A stretch of DNA of 64,000 bases from Brachyhypopomus gauderio. Lineage: Eukaryota > Chordata > Actinopteri > Gymnotiformes > Hypopomidae. The stretch is taken from assembly GCF_052324685.1 (NCBI RefSeq), contig NC_135225.1, positions 1,824,358-1,888,357 of the forward strand, written 5' to 3'. Under the pieces are notes generated by a model. That model saw only the letters and a list, made by a program, of their open reading frames with translations, had not been told where the DNA came from and did not search any database. Shown here one piece after another: positions 38,970 through 52,501 of this stretch. Made by a program: the position numbers and the translations under genes. The stretch's first letter is position 1. Every line of letters starts with the position of its first letter.

Positions 38970-41402
38970 CCTCCTTACTCTGGATCGCCTCCAAGTCTGG
39001 CAGCAGAGAGAGATGACCTTTCGCTCACCTCGTCCTCACAGAAATGCGTGTGCACACACACCCAGGCTGCCATCTATATTTCATACTAGAAATATATCCC
39101 CAGACGGCGCTTTACACCCACTGTGGACGACTACAGGCTGCGAGGCCAGGGCAGAGCCTAAATCAGCCTCCAGTGCGCCAACCTGCTCAGCTTGGCCAAG
39201 AACAACACAACCTTCACCATTGCACAGTCATCTGGAGAAGTGAGCCTGACTCTTCCTGCTACAGTGGGAACAGATTAACCCCAACTTCATGTGAAAACGT
39301 GAAGCGTCTTAGTTGGTGTGAGAGAGACCGTAGTTTTGACTGTGGAAGTGACCATTGGGCAAGTGACAGTGTCTAAACAAAGGTTATCCTTCCCAAGACT
39401 GGTATGACACCTCCCTTAGTGGGATGACTCACTCCATTAATTAAGGCAGGGGTTAGGGACTGAATTTGTGCCAATGTCTTATTTCTAAATCAATGAGGGA
39501 GTTTACCATGGTGAAATTATTCCATTTTTAATTACTTCACAGAATGTTAACTTGAGTTAAATGTGCAATAATTGATGATTCATTGCAGAAATAATCAGTT
39601 TTAATGATTACTGATTGTTCACTGTGGTGTAATCCAGCATTTGTCAGCCCTAATCAATACGTAATGTTTTTTTTTCAGAAGCTTTTTCTATTACTCTCTG
39701 CACCTTTCTCATCTTTTCATCTCTCAGGTGCTTAAAGGAGAATTCTTCACACTTTCCTTTCTCTCCATACGTCCCTAAGTACTTCACCATGGCGCTGAGC
39801 TCACACACACATATGTATTTAGTCAGATCTGTGTCCCGCCGCCTTCCCGGTGTCCTGTACGGTGGATGTTTGGCGGGTCTTCCTGTAAACTCTAGGCCCA
39901 TGAGCTCTGTTCTCTCTCCCGTCCCGCTGTCTCAGTGCTGGCTCTGGGTTTCCAGTCCAATATACATGTTTATGAAGTCCTGACAAAATCCTTCCCCTTG
40001 AGCCTCTCCCTCTCTTCTTAACTTCCTTTCTCCCTCCCTCCGGGATCTGACAGGCCCGTATTTAATTTCAACCCGCTTCCCCGAAAGAGAATGATCCTTG
40101 GAGCTCTGCAGGCCGTAATGGAGTTGTGTTCAGGCCATTTTGTGAAGCTCCGTGAAACGCGTGGTGGACCCGGCTACTGCCGATAATGGAGATGGATTTG
40201 TTCTTTGGGAAAGTGAACAAGGGGTCATGTTTGGTTTTGGGAAAATGAACAAGGGGTCATTTGAAGACTTTGTTGAGGTGCTGGTTGAGTTCTTTAGAAG
40301 GATGAACTCTGCTGAGATAGATCTGTGGGTTACTAATGCAGTATCGGGCTTCACGTCAACTCATCTGTTGTAGGGTGTGTTGGTGCTGGGTGGCCAGTGA
40401 TGACATTGGGCCGTGGGACATGGGTGGGACATGGGTGGGACATGGGTGGGACATGAAGGGACATGGTGACACATGGTGGGACATGCCATTTTTATTGTGT
40501 ACCAAGTAACACTGTTCATCTGGGAGGGACCCTGAGCATTTTGATGTTAAAACCATTGGCCATAGATTAAAAAAGCATGATTCACCGAACTCTCACTGGG
40601 CCTTTTTTATTGCTTTTATTAGCAGGGTATAAGCATGTTGTAAATATTACAGTCATAAGAAATCTATTGGGTTGGTTTTTCACTTCTGGCATTTTGGATG
40701 CTTTATTATTTCAGAGCACATGGCACAGTGATACTGCAGTAGCTCTAAAGCATTGGATACATATATGGAAGACCTTCATTCATTATTTACACTCTATATA
40801 TAAATTATATGTACATGGAACAACACACCAGGTACTTGGTAAAAAATAAAGCCACAATTAAGCTTCAGTGTATGACGAATACATTTGGCACATCCTTTAT
40901 TTTATTTTTACGTGTTCAAAATTTGATCATCAGTTATGTAGTTCGAGCGTTCATTAAAAGACAATGTATGGGTGGACATGTACATTGCTGTTGTAAACGA
41001 GCAGGTCTGTAGTCTGCAGGCTGGACTACAGACCGAGCCGTGCGGGTGCAGCACTACTGTAGCTCTGGGATCAGAGGAATCTGTCTGTGGTCTTTCTCTC
41101 CCTGTGTTCTTTCCCAGAAAGATGAATCAGAGAGGGGTGACCGCTGAGTGGCCCGGGATCCTTTCATCCCTGTCTTAAATCTCCCAGCGCGCTGAAGGGG
41201 GTCCAGGACCAAACCGTCTCACGCTCCCGGGGGGGGGGGGTCCATTCGCCTATCTGACTGACACAGCTGTTTGGCCAGCCTTTGCCAGGATTTCAGCTCT
41301 GGCAACTTAGTTTGAAGACTAAGTCATTCTTTTTCCAACAATTAATGCATTCGTTTTATGGCATGAATACTTCTTCATTTTCTGTTACAAAGGTGACAGT
41401 AA

Positions 41403-41466
<64 letters not shown>

Positions 41467-42570
41467 TAATGGGACCATAGAATGTGTAGCATCAAAATTC
41501 ATTGTGTGCTGAACAGCAAGGCCAAGAAATGTGGCTTATTTGGAAGTTGTACTAATTTGGCCAAATTAAGTGCATCTTGGACCTCTCTTAATCTTGGGCT
41601 GTGTGTAAATGTGTGACTGTCATCTGGCCTCTGTTAGCTGGATTATCTCTCTGTCCTTTCTCAGTCTGATGCGTCTGACTGTGGCTCTGGAAAGGAGTCA
41701 CCCTTCTGCTCTGAACCCAACCTTAGCTATTATTGAAGTATGTCAAGACTGGTCTCAGATCAGCACTCAAGGAAACATTGTGCCCACACTAACTCCACCA
41801 GCTCCATAAAGCCCTGCATTGCACCAGCAGCAGGAAGTGACCAAACCCTGACTTTGGGCTAAAAATAAGGCTCGTTGTTAGAGGAGAATAGGACCAGGAA
41901 GGCGGCAAAGTACAGCAAATATTATTTCTATTTAACCGCTGGCCCACCACATCCCTGAGGTAGAACATGAGATGTGGGGTGGGTGGGGGAGGTGGTGGTG
42001 TGGGTGGAGGAGGGGGGGGGGGGGGCGTAAACGGAGAAAGGCCTCGTGAACCAGATATCAGACCAAACCATGAGAGAGAGAGAGCAGGGGGGGGGGGGCA
42101 GAGGAAGGCCCAGAGGACACTGGGCACGCGTGCAGCTGCCCCCCCCCCCCCCCCCGCTCTTCCCAACGCCAGGACTACACAAACAGCTCAAACTCAGAAG
42201 TGTCAATCCCATTACATTCCCAAGAGGAAAAAATGGCGGCCAGTCCCCTGCTATATTTGTGTCTTCTTTCTTTTGCCGCTCCCCCTCCCTCTCCTCTTCT
42301 ATTGTGAAAAGGGGGAAAAGGAAAACTTTTGCCGAGCTGTAACGTTGCCACCAAAACCGCGTCATAGCAGACCCCCCCCCCCCCCCCCCCCCCCCCGCGC
42401 TCGCTGGCGAGCTCCACGCTGCCTGGCACTGTGCTGGGCTGAGCTAAGAATGAAGCACTTTGCCACCTCACGCAATGCGGTGTTCTGAAATTTCCTGCAG
42501 TGAAACCCTGATTGGGAAGACACCCGTTAAAAATGCGCGAGGAATAAGCTCCAGGCATGGCAGGCGAAGA
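37426..42570. other. Intergenic, simple repeats only
   Basis: I found no gene. Simple repeats present: (CA)n 38801-38830, (GA)n 38923-38966, a GGGACATGGGT tandem at about 40416-40490, (TA)n 41406-41457, G/C runs at 42008-42025 and 42139-42155, and a 25-base C run at 42372-42396. The open frame at 40152-40373 contains an internal near-repeat and matches no family I know. Confidence 0.5.
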
Positions 42571-42950
42571 GAAAGAGAGAGAATGAGAGTGAGAGAATGA
42601 GTGAGAGAATGAGGGTGAGAGAAAGAGTGAGAGAATGAGAGTGAGAGAATGAGGGTGAGAGAAGGAGAGTGAGGGAGAGAATGAGAGTGAGAGAATACGT
42701 GAGAGAGGGAGAGAGAGAATGAGAGTGAGAGAATGAGGGTGAGAGAATGAGGGTGAGAGAATGAGAGTGAGAGAATGAGAGAGAGAATGAGAGTGAGAGA
42801 AAGAGGGTGAGAGAGAGTGAGAGAAAGAGAATGAGAGAATGAAGGTGAGAGAATGAGAGTGATGGAGAGAATGAGAGTGAGAGAGTGAATGAGGGTGAGA
42901 GAGAAAGAATGAGGGTGAGAGGGAGAGAATGAGGGTGAGAGAGAGAATCC
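42571..42950. repeat. Strand-asymmetric GAGAGAATGAG repeat tract
   Basis: Over about 380 bp the plus strand is almost entirely G, A and T, built of GAGAGAATGAGAGTGAGA-type units, with only one internal C near 42697. Long minus-strand frames rich in Ser, Leu and His come from this composition and are not genes. Such tracts can form triplex or slipped structures. Confidence 0.9.
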
Positions 42951-45615
42951 CCCCTCCTCAACACCCCCCCTCCTCAACACTCTCTCTCCCTCTCTTCATG
43001 TCTTGTTTTTATTTAAACCGTGGCAGTGCTCCCTCTTGCTGTGTTTCCCAAACCCAGAACTATTTCCTGATTTACTCCCTCTTTTACAGAATTATTCCAT
43101 GGGCTTGTGTGTTCTTTCTTTTCTCCCACCAGTGTCTTTCACAGCGCTGCGTTCCCGTGTCAGACTGGCATCATGACATCTTTAGAGAAGAGGCTGTTTG
43201 TGGCCTGGCACAAGTCCACACAGGTCAAAGTGTCAAAAGGATCCTAACAAAAGAGTCCAGGAATCCTGGCTTGATTGAGAAATTCAAGCACTTATTTTCA
43301 GAAATACAGTAACTGCAACTACAGTTGGGAGAGAAAGTTTGTGTAGCATGTGATCTGAATAAATGGTACTAAAGTGTAATCTGGTTTTCATCAGTGTCAC
43401 TATAATAGATACAGGAAACCTGTTTTAACAAACAACTTATGAAACATTTTACAGTGCTATATTTGTTTGCCATGAGGCCTAAACAATGTAAGTATGCAAT
43501 TCATTATATTGTGAATTCTTGTAATAGTGGTAACATCTTTTTATCTGTAAAATGTTCCTTGACAGTAACCCTCTCAGTTTCTGATGTTTTAATTGGTTGT
43601 TTTTAACCAGTCCATTGGTACTACATTGGACATAGTAGTAGCATATATTGCTAATGTCTAAAAAAAACTTCAGAGGGAAGCTTCACAATCGGAGTCGCGC
43701 ACATTCGTTGAGTTACTGTGGCCTGCTGGGCCCAAAACTCTTACTGTCATGAAGCCTCACTTGAAAGAATGCCTTGAGAAATGGGTGACTTTTAATTTTA
43801 TTGAAGTGATACGTTTTACCACAGATATCTACTGGATTTTTGTCGTTTGTCCATCACTGGTTAGGAGGTATGTTGGATCTGTTTCAGTTCACATATTTTT
43901 GGGACAGCTTGATTTAGATCAGACCACAGCATTTCAACGGGACTGACGTCAGACCTTAGGACTTGAGGTCAAGACATGGCCCTCCTAAAATACTGATTTT
44001 GTTTTGTTTTTTTTTTTAATTGAGCTGCTGTTTTGATGTGTTTTGGAGTAATATCACCTGGGCCCACCTTTTTTGAGTTTCAGATCACAGGCAAACACCT
44101 TCACATTGTACTGAGAAATTACCTGATACAACATGGAATTGAATGGCTGTCCCAGTGATTGCGAGTCCTTCCGTAAGACAGCCGTGTCCCCCCGTCCCAG
44201 TCCTCCATCACATTGGTGTGCTGTCTTTTCCTGATTCATCACATCCTTTAACCTCTGCCTCATCTGTACACTCCACAATTGCCCCTGTAATGCTATAGAA
44301 CGTCCAGGTGGTTTCTAACTTTAAAATGGGCAACAGTAGTTTATTTAGAGCAGTGGTTTCCTGCCACCCATAAACACCAGTCTGTTTCAGTGTTGTTCTT
44401 TGAAATCTTTTTCAAAAATCTTTAGCTATATATAGCTGTTTTTAATCGTAATCATCAACAACAATTTTTCCTCTAAATGTTTGATCTTTTAATCAGAACT
44501 GAACAAAGTCCTGTTCTAAGGGTTTGGTTTTGTTTTACGTTTGGTAAAGCTGGTTAAACCTTCACCAGAACTGAGTGGTACGTCTGGCTAATGGTCACTG
44601 TCTGACAAATCCACGGATTTCACTATTTCTCGTCACTGTATATCCGCATACTGCTGCCTAGCAGTTAATAGACATGACAGAAACACCAGCATGAGATCAT
44701 CACCAGCTTAATTAACATGTGAGAGATATTTGGTCTTAATGAGCCTCATTTCACCTCGGCCCCCCATGTCACCTCTTAAAGAATTGTGTTTCTTCCTGTA
44801 GACAGATTTCACTCAAACATGTTAGAATCACAGGGTGAAATAAGGACTCTAGTCACCATATAATACCTCAGGGCATTATAAGCTAGTGGAAGCTTGAGCT
44901 ACATCCTTATCTAACCAGCTTATGTGCCTTCAGATGTGAAGTTGTGCAGGCAGTGGTCTATATATCAGCGCTATTGCCATGTCATGTCATAGGCTAGAGC
45001 CAAGTAAGATTAACGAAACTATATAAAGGCTCTACATTGAAAATGACGTGGAAATGCCTGAGGGATCCAGTCATGTATCAGGGTCCCAGAGGCCATCCAG
45101 GGCTGTGGACCCAACACCAGCTCTTCCCATCTTTACCCTGTGAAGCTCAGCTCTTCTGTGAACAGTAGTGCTGCTCTTCTCTCTGTGAGGTCACACGGCC
45201 AATGGCTTTTCACTCTTCATTTAGTCAGTTCAAACAAACGCTCTTTCTATCCTCATATGCAAAGAATGTTCTAACCACCATGAAGACCAGTGGGGTGATT
45301 AACAGGAAGTGTTTCCTGTGTGATGTGAGTGGTGCTTTTGATTTGAAGTAATTCCACCTGTGATCTTCAAATTAACCAGCTGGTAAGAATGATTTTTAGA
45401 CACATCAGATGACAGGTTTGTTGAACTGAATCCAGAAGTTAAGCATTTTATGTCATGATCTACATTCATGATGTGCAAAGGAAACCCACTATCATCTTGT
45501 GTTGTTATGTAATATAAGATGACTGATTCTAGGCTCTTTCACAAGGACTCTTGTCTCAAGCACGTTCCCTGTGGAGTGAATCTGATTGGCTGCATTCACC
45601 ATGAATGCCTGAAAA
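42951..45615. other. Intergenic, no gene seen
   Basis: The sequence is AT-rich and mostly unique-looking. I saw no transposase, exon or RNA gene I could support. A region around 44050-44300 could be an old repeat, but I cannot classify it. Confidence 0.4.
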
Positions 45616-46050
45616 AGACTTGCCTAAAAGCACACGTGGCCTAAAAGCACACATGGCCTAAAAGCACACGCTTGGCTAAAAGCACACATGGCCTATATGC
45701 ACACGGTTGCCTAAAAGCACACGTGGCCTAAAAGCACACGCTTGCCTAAAAGCACACGTGGCCTAAAAGCACACGCTTGGCTAAAAGCACACGTTGCCTA
45801 AAAGCACACGTTGCCTAAAAGCACACGCTTGCCTAAAAGCACACGCTTGGCTAAAAGCACACGCTTGGCTAAAAGCACACGTTGCCTAAAAGCACACGCT
45901 TGGCTAAAAGCACACGTGGCCTAAAAGCACACGCTTGGCTAAAAGCACACGTTGCCTAAAAGCACACGCTTGGCTAAAAGCACACGTGGCCTAAAAGCAC
46001 ACATGGCATAAAAGAACACGCTTGGCTAAAAGCACACGTTGCCTAAAGCA
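45616..46050. repeat. 17-19-bp minisatellite, about 24 copies
   Basis: The unit is GCCTAAAAGCACACG with a variable joint (TG, TTG, CTTG or CTTGGC...). The AAAAGCACACG core is constant while the joint length shifts between 17 and 19 bp. The array therefore mixes two or three unit lengths. Confidence 0.92.
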
Positions 46051-46165
46051 CCTTCCTCCGTCCACAGTGGGGAAAATTCGTTTTGTGGGGCAGATGATAC
46101 CATGACTGGGGCATCATACCTGCTTCCAGTCTGACCTTCAATAATATTTTAAAAGGGGAGAGAGG

Positions 46166-46201
<36 letters not shown>

Positions 46202-46670
46202 GCACATACTACATTTGCTGTGATTACTTTTGAAATGGCTGACGGTCACACTACACCCTGGTCACTTGGTAAATAATTTTCGTCTAACAAATTGTGAATT
46301 GAATGGTTGAAAGGAATATATTTACATTCTTGAGCTTGTTTTCCCAGTAATAACGGGACATGAGAGCAGCCATCTCACAAGTCTTCTCCCCTGATTCACT
46401 CTCACCTCAGTTTGATCTACAGAAACAACCTATATAAAAGGAGAAAAGTGAAATTAATTTTTGTTTGCTAAGTAGTTGTTAGGATTAAAAATAGTAAATT
46501 AATCCACTGATGTAAAGTGTTACCACTTCGATTAGTGAGTGTTGGGTTCATTCTTAAAGCAAAAGATTTAATTGTGAAGTTTAATTGTCAAATTGTCAAG
46601 GAGAGACAAATAGTTTAAAGTGTGTTGGAAGACAGTGTGAGCTGGAGTTATAGCACATTTACTGATAGGG

Positions 46671-46721
<51 letters not shown>

Positions 46722-48019
46722 ATTGTGCCTCAAGCTGTGATCTGAGTCACAGCTATTGTATTGCCAAATTCTTACTGAGAAACTTTTATAGATCCAGAGT
46801 CATTAGATTTTAGCATTGCCCATTTCTGAGCCAGCCAAGCAAAAACATAAAAAGTTCCTTTACATACTAAATGGGTTGACCTCATTGCTTCAACATACTG
46901 AGTGTATTTAATGTGCTAATCTTTTTATATCTAAACACATTTGAACACGTTGGAGACATATCTAACATTTACTTTCATGTAGTCACACATACGTTGTGCC
47001 TGATGGACAATTATGAAATGTTTTTAAGAAATTATATTCATGTATTATATTGTTTCTCAGCCATATTTCCATACTTTTTTTGTCAACAAGATATATTATA
47101 TTACGAACCTCCATAAGCTGTTAGCTAAGGCAAGAGAGGGTTGAAGTGAGAGTCTCATTCTTAGCAACTCTACGTACATCAGATTAGTTTAGCTTCTATC
47201 TGACTGACCAAGCCAGTATTTGCATGCTTAAGAAATTATTGAAATTGACAAACTTTCAGCAGATTACTAACTAAAACTTAAAAGCTTAAGATTACTGTCT
47301 TAAAATTGCTAATGCTGAATATTACCTGCTGTCCTGACTATGAAATGTACATGAATCCATCACCAAGAGCTGTGTGGTTTTGATCCTCCACCTCAAACTG
47401 TAATCAGGACAGTCAGGACAGTGGAGAAGATCACAGGTGGTTGCTCTGTAGCACTTCAGGACGTCCTGACTACATCCGCAGGGTGATTGATGCAGGGCAC
47501 TGGTGGGGTCACAGCTAAGCAGGACTTTCATGCTGGACATCACCTCTTCCTGTCGTTTCTGCTAGAAGACTTGGGCCCACTGTAGCACTGACAGCACCAC
47601 CCAGTTACCACTGCAGCCCCAACCTTAGCTGTATCACCGCTGCACAATAAATAAAAATAAATATTACAAAATGGTCCATATTAACATACAAGAAGCATCT
47701 CAAGAAGCATTTCTTTATGTTGCTCTGGTTTTTTTTTATATCTACTCTGCTTTCTTATTCCATGTTTTGTTCCTTTTATTCTACCGTAGTTCAAGGGCAT
47801 ATTTCTGATCACCAAGACCATGAGTGTGTAAAATAAGTGATTCTATCAGGGTGGGTGTAGATGTGGTACAACTGTGCTGCTCTACAGTGTGTTTACAGCA
47901 TGTTTTCATCTGTATCTGTATCTCTGTTTTTCTTCTCTGGGAAGTTATGACAAGCAGAGGTGTGTGTGTGTGTGTGTGTGTGAGTGTGAGTGAGTGAGTG
48001 AGTGAGTGAGCGAGCGAGC

Positions 48020-48103
<84 letters not shown>

Positions 48104-48424
48104 CACTGCCGTACTCTGAGCTTAAACGGAATCATGTTTTTGTTTCTTAAATGTTTCCATTCAGAAAGCAAAGACATTAGGACAGAGTGCTGGGGTAGGA
48201 GTTTGTGAGTGTTTATGACTGGGTGTGTGTGGGCGTGCGTGCGTGCGTGCGTGTATTGTTGGCAGGTGGGCCTGGCTGGCTGGATTTGCGGAGCTGTTGT
48301 CTGGATGCTTGTGCGGTCCAGACGGTGCTGGTGTCCTCTTTCCTGCACCACCTGTGTCCTGCATATACAAACACATACAGTATCAGCCCACCACGCCACG
48401 CCAGCACCCCAACGCTACACTGAG

Positions 48425-48461
<37 letters not shown>

Positions 48462-48580
48462 CTCTCAGCAGCGCAGGACAGGGGGAGTTGGGTTACATTC
48501 CTTCCATCAGGGCTATGAGGTTGCCAGGCAGGTCACTCCTAGTTCTAGTGAGATTTACCCCACCCACCCCCACCCTTCAT
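46051..48580. other. Intergenic with dinucleotide repeats
   Basis: There is no gene. It holds (CA)n at 46171-46200, (GT)n at 46676-46719, and a long (GT)n with a GAGT/GAGC interior at 47960-48103. There is also (GCGT)n near 48234-48252 and (CA)n at 48429-48459. Open frames across these tracts are artefacts of composition. Confidence 0.5.
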
Positions 48581-48588
48581 TCACTCTC

Positions 48589-48626
<38 letters not shown>

Positions 48627-48730
48627 TCATATTCACTCTCTCTCTCTCTCTCTCTCTCCCTCTTACTCACTCTCTCTTTCCCTCTCTCATTCTCTTACTC
48701 TCTCTCACTCGCATTCACTCTCTTCCTCTT

Positions 48731-48766
<36 letters not shown>

Positions 48767-48859
48767 TCACATTCACTCTCTCTCCCTCTTACTCACTCTC
48801 TCTTTCCCTCTCTCATTCTCTTACTCTCTCTCTCACTCGCATTCACTCTCTTCCTCTTG

Positions 48860-48890
<31 letters not shown>

Positions 48891-48895
48891 TCCTC
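48581..48895. repeat. Polypyrimidine (CT)n-rich tract, internally duplicated
   Basis: About 315 bp of C and T with scattered A. A segment with CTCTCACTCGCATTCACTCT and its flanks occurs twice, about 120 bp apart. The duplication shows that the tract grew by segmental copying as well as dinucleotide slippage. Confidence 0.9.
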
Positions 48896-49784
48896 CCCCC
48901 TTCTTTGTTTGCATTGTGGTGTTCTGAGTAACATTCCTGTGTGTTCATTTAGAACATAACATGTACTAAATCTGAAGTGATGTCAGTGCAAAAGTACACT
49001 GTAATATCACAGCAGTATAACGTGTAAGCTCGACTGGTTTCATATGTCTGTTTGAGAGAGAGAGAAATGAAGAGTAGATGTTGTGGTGAAGTTCTGGCCC
49101 ATGTAGGCAGAACCTCCACCCAGTGCTGTTTGGGTCTGAGTCCGAATTCCTCAGACTATTGGAAATTCCCAGAATTCCTTGGGCAGCCTGGCCGCAGTGT
49201 TCCAGGGGTCCTCAAAGTTCAGCCAGTCCCCACGGTTCCTCTCTCCAGCACTGGGTAGCATACACACACACACACACACACACACACTTTCAGCAGTACA
49301 GAGTCAGTCTTCTCTCGGTGGGCACTCTGTTTTTGTAACACTGAAGTGTGTAAAGGTCACAGATATTTCATCTCATACTCCTGAATCCTGTTAATGTTCT
49401 GGAGTTATTTATTTAAGTCTAAGTTATTGATCCGTCTCTTTCTTCCTCCTTCCATAAACTGACCCACATGCATGATCCTGGAATAATCCAGCATTACTAC
49501 CACAATAAACAGAACAGAGCTACTTCAACACGGGTTAATTTAACACTTGAACACATAGAACATTTCAAGCTCATCAGAACTGTTACATGCAGCCAGTGAA
49601 CATCAAGCCTAATCTCACATTCCTGCAGTTTTAATGAAAGTGATCAGATTAGATTAGAAGGCTGAGCAGCTCATCCAGGTGTAACATACGTCTGTTTTGG
49701 CCCTCGCGTGCTCATGTGTCCCGGCTTCAGGTGACGCTGTGGCACCCACAGCTGAGCAGAGAGCCGGACTGTGCTGCCAACTTT
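48896..49784. other. Intergenic, no gene seen
   Basis: Unique-looking sequence with a (CA)n at 49262-49287. No exon is supported. Confidence 0.45.
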
Positions 49785-50394
49785 CTCCACCTTCACCACC
49801 ACCACCACACCTTCTCCACCACCACACCTTCTCCTCCACCACCACAACTCCTCCACCACCACCACAACCACACCTTCTCCACCACCACCACCACACCTTC
49901 ACCTCCACCACACCTTCTCCACCACCACCACCACCACCACACCTTCTCCACCACCACACCTTCTCCTCCTCCACCACAACCACACCTTCTCCACCACCAC
50001 AACTCCTCCACCACCACCACAACCACACCTTCTCCACCACCACCACCACACCTTCTCCTCTATAACACCTTCTCCTCCACCACCACAACTCCTCCACCAC
50101 CACAACCACACCTTCACCACAACCACACCTTCACCACCACCACAACCACACCTTCTCCTCCACCACACCTTCTCCTCCACCACCACAACTCCTCCACCAC
50201 ACCTTCACCTCCACCACACCTTCACCACCACCACACCTTCTCCACCACCACACCTTCACCACCACAACCACACCTTCTCCTCCACCACCACCACCGCACC
50301 TTCTCCTCCACCACCACACCTTCTCCACCACCACCACCACACCTTCTCCACCACCACCACCACCACACCTTGTCCTCCACCACCACCATTTTGG
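49785..50394. repeat. CCA/CTT-rich G-less minisatellite (about 610 bp)
   Basis: The plus strand is built of CACCACCACACCTTCTCC-type units with almost no G over about 600 bases. The opposite strand is G/T/A only. Open frames on both strands (His/Thr/Pro/Ser-rich on plus; Val/Trp/Gly-rich on minus) are products of composition. Confidence 0.93.
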
Positions 50395-51226
50395 AAATAA
50401 AGAATATTTTGTTCATGTGAGGACACTGACAGCCTGTGAGAGGCGACACAGTAAACCAGTAACAGTAAAAGTGGGAGAAATGAACATGTAATTATATTTT
50501 CTACCACAAAAATGAGATTGGAGAAAAGGTTTAAGAAACAGAGGTCTCAGGACAATCACCCAGCAGTGAATACAATCTGATCCAACATTATTCTGCAATT
50601 AGATAATGAGCCTTCCATGTGAGAAGTGTAGACGTGTATTTGATGGAGTATCCATGTTAAAGACCACTATGTTATCTATATTTCATATATGCACACATTT
50701 AGTGGTCTGTGTTGAGCAGATATGGAGGTCGATTGATTAACAGCAATATGTCTTGCTCAGGATCATGATTATAAATTCACATCTTGCTGATGAAGCCCAA
50801 TTTCTCCCTCTGGTGGCAACATTATAATATTGCATGCAATATTTCTGAATTAATAAGAAGGAAATGCTCAAATTACACATCATGCCACCTGAATTAAACT
50901 GGACTTAAACAGCACTCTCATACATTGTACTGGTATATTGGACATATAAAGCCACGTTTCTGTATTGCTGTACCCACTTTGAAAACACACTTCTTGTGTA
51001 TTCCAAGTCTTACATCTTACTTAAGCAACCCTTACATTTATGTCCCTCAAAATGCAGGGACATTTCTAGATTGGGCTAGCGTGTGACCTGGCCTGTGTCA
51101 TACCACGAGACGTCCAGGAGATGGGGACTGAGGTGGTAGAGTCACGTCACTGCAGGTGGTCATGGACAGAGTCAGGTAGCCTTGTGTTATTCCAACGTAA
51201 AGACCCAGTGTGGCTACAGACCAGCG
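50395..51226 (+). promoter_or_regulatory. Upstream region of prop1
   Basis: No coding exon is seen. A TATAAA at 50946-50951 lies about 280 bases before the prop1 ATG and could be a core promoter element. No other binding site is assigned with confidence. Confidence 0.3.
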
Positions 51227-51290
51227 ATGGAGTCTATCCAGCCGCGGTTCTCGGACATGTACTCTGAAGTTACTGTCAGCTCAAGCGCAG
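51227..51290 (+). CDS. prop1: Homeobox protein prophet of Pit-1, coding exon 1
   Basis: The exon reads MESIQPRFSDMYSEVTVSSS plus A and one extra base, then the donor GTAGGA at 51291. It ends in phase 1. The only acceptor upstream of the homeobox that restores frame is the AG at 52273-52274. This agreement, and the total length, support the exon. The short N-terminus has no domain. Alternative upstream starts were not found. Confidence 0.72.
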
Positions 51291-52230
51291 GTAGGAATGA
51301 CCCATTTGTGTTTATATTTGACCCTGCAAACCAGTTTCTTCTGTGAAGTCACAAAAATACTGAATTATTAGTTACTTCAGCCTATGTGCAGACCTTGACC
51401 GAGCTGAAATATGTTGTAGACTACAAAAAGAAAATTCTAAAGTAAGAGTGTTGTAATACAAGACCTTCTGCAGAGGTTCAACCACAATCTCTGACCATTA
51501 CTGACAGTAGAATGTAATAAGATGGCTCTGCCCACCTTGACTTCGGTTGCACTAAGTTCAGCTATGAACACAGCCTGTTCCCCAGGGCACTGCGCCTTTA
51601 TGTTGGATAAACACCATGATTTATTTGTCTTTTTGTGAAAGATGCTCACTATGTTTGTATATGCCTTAGACGGCACCAAAAGTATACGATGGTTTGACAT
51701 CATCAAATTCAGAGCTCTGATGCAGTAAAGGTAATGAACTAGTCAACGTTACTGCTCGCATTTGCTTCATGGTTTGTTATCAGTCAGACCCAACAGTCAG
51801 AAAGGTAAGTGCACTTAAGTTTGATTAAGTCCCTCCGCCCCCCATGTTAACATTGTAAAAAAAAAAAAAAAAAAAGTCCCACGATTCAACAAATTAGTCA
51901 CTTTTTGGCTTTTGTTCACTTAATCTTCAGCCTGTCCTTCTGCCTCTGGTATCTCTCTCTCACGATATTGAGTGTAGGAGGCGAGACCTGCACCCTATTG
52001 GGTTCCCTGCCTTTTGTGTGGCTGTGTTAAGATTCTTAAATCCTGTCCATTCACAGAACCGCCATTTGTGAAATGCATTTTGGCAAACCAAACTCAGCCG
52101 ACCTACCCAGGGCCCATTAAGCTCAGTCAGTGGGAAACAGCATGTAAGCAGAGAGACCATCAGCGTAGACGTTGCCCTTTCAGTCTTCTTGAAGTGGTAC
52201 CAAAGTTTGGTGCTCTCAGCAAACTGTTAA

Positions 52231-52290
52231 CCTCCTAGATACAGATGTTCAGCACATTAACCTCCTACACACAGATGTACAGGCGCCTCC
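52231..52290 (+). repeat. 30-bp tandem duplication of the prop1 exon 2 splice acceptor
   Basis: TTAACCTCCTAGATACAGAT at about 52228 and TTAACCTCCTACACACAGAT 30 bases later are imperfect copies. Both carry an ACAG acceptor followed by ATGT(T/A)CAG. The upstream acceptor is in frame with the downstream one and would add ten codons without a stop. Confidence 0.8.
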
Positions 52291-52501
52291 CAGGAAGGAC
52301 TCGGTAGGGCCCAAGACAGGCGGGGGTGAAGCAGGACACTCGAGACACCACCCATCACCGTCCCGTAGGAGACACCGCACCACCTTCACCCATGAACAGC
52401 TACAACAGCTGGAGTTGGCTTTCAGACACAACCACTACCCCGACATCTACTGTCGTGAGGAGCTGGCTCAGGCCACCAAACTCAATGAAGCCCGGGTACA
52501 G
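52275..52501 (+). CDS. prop1: prop1 coding exon 2 (most of the homeodomain)
   Basis: PROP1 is a paired-like homeodomain transcription factor needed for pituitary Pit-1-lineage and gonadotrope cells. This exon encodes residues 22-97. Homeodomain positions 1-46 start at Arg52 ([20 protein letters not shown], then [20 protein letters not shown]). The exon ends CGG GTA CAG before GTGAGA. The intron between homeodomain positions 46 and 47 is the ancestral one for the paired class. The acceptor choice (AG at 52273-52274) is set by phase; AGs at 52281-52282 and 52292-52293 would break the frame. Both boundaries are tandemly duplicated (see the repeats at 52231-52290 and 52476-52609). Confidence 0.92.

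Noticed and set aside
49654..50507. Val/Trp/Gly-rich and Pro/His/Thr-rich frames
   Set aside because: They follow from the G-less CCA/CTT repeat on the two strands.
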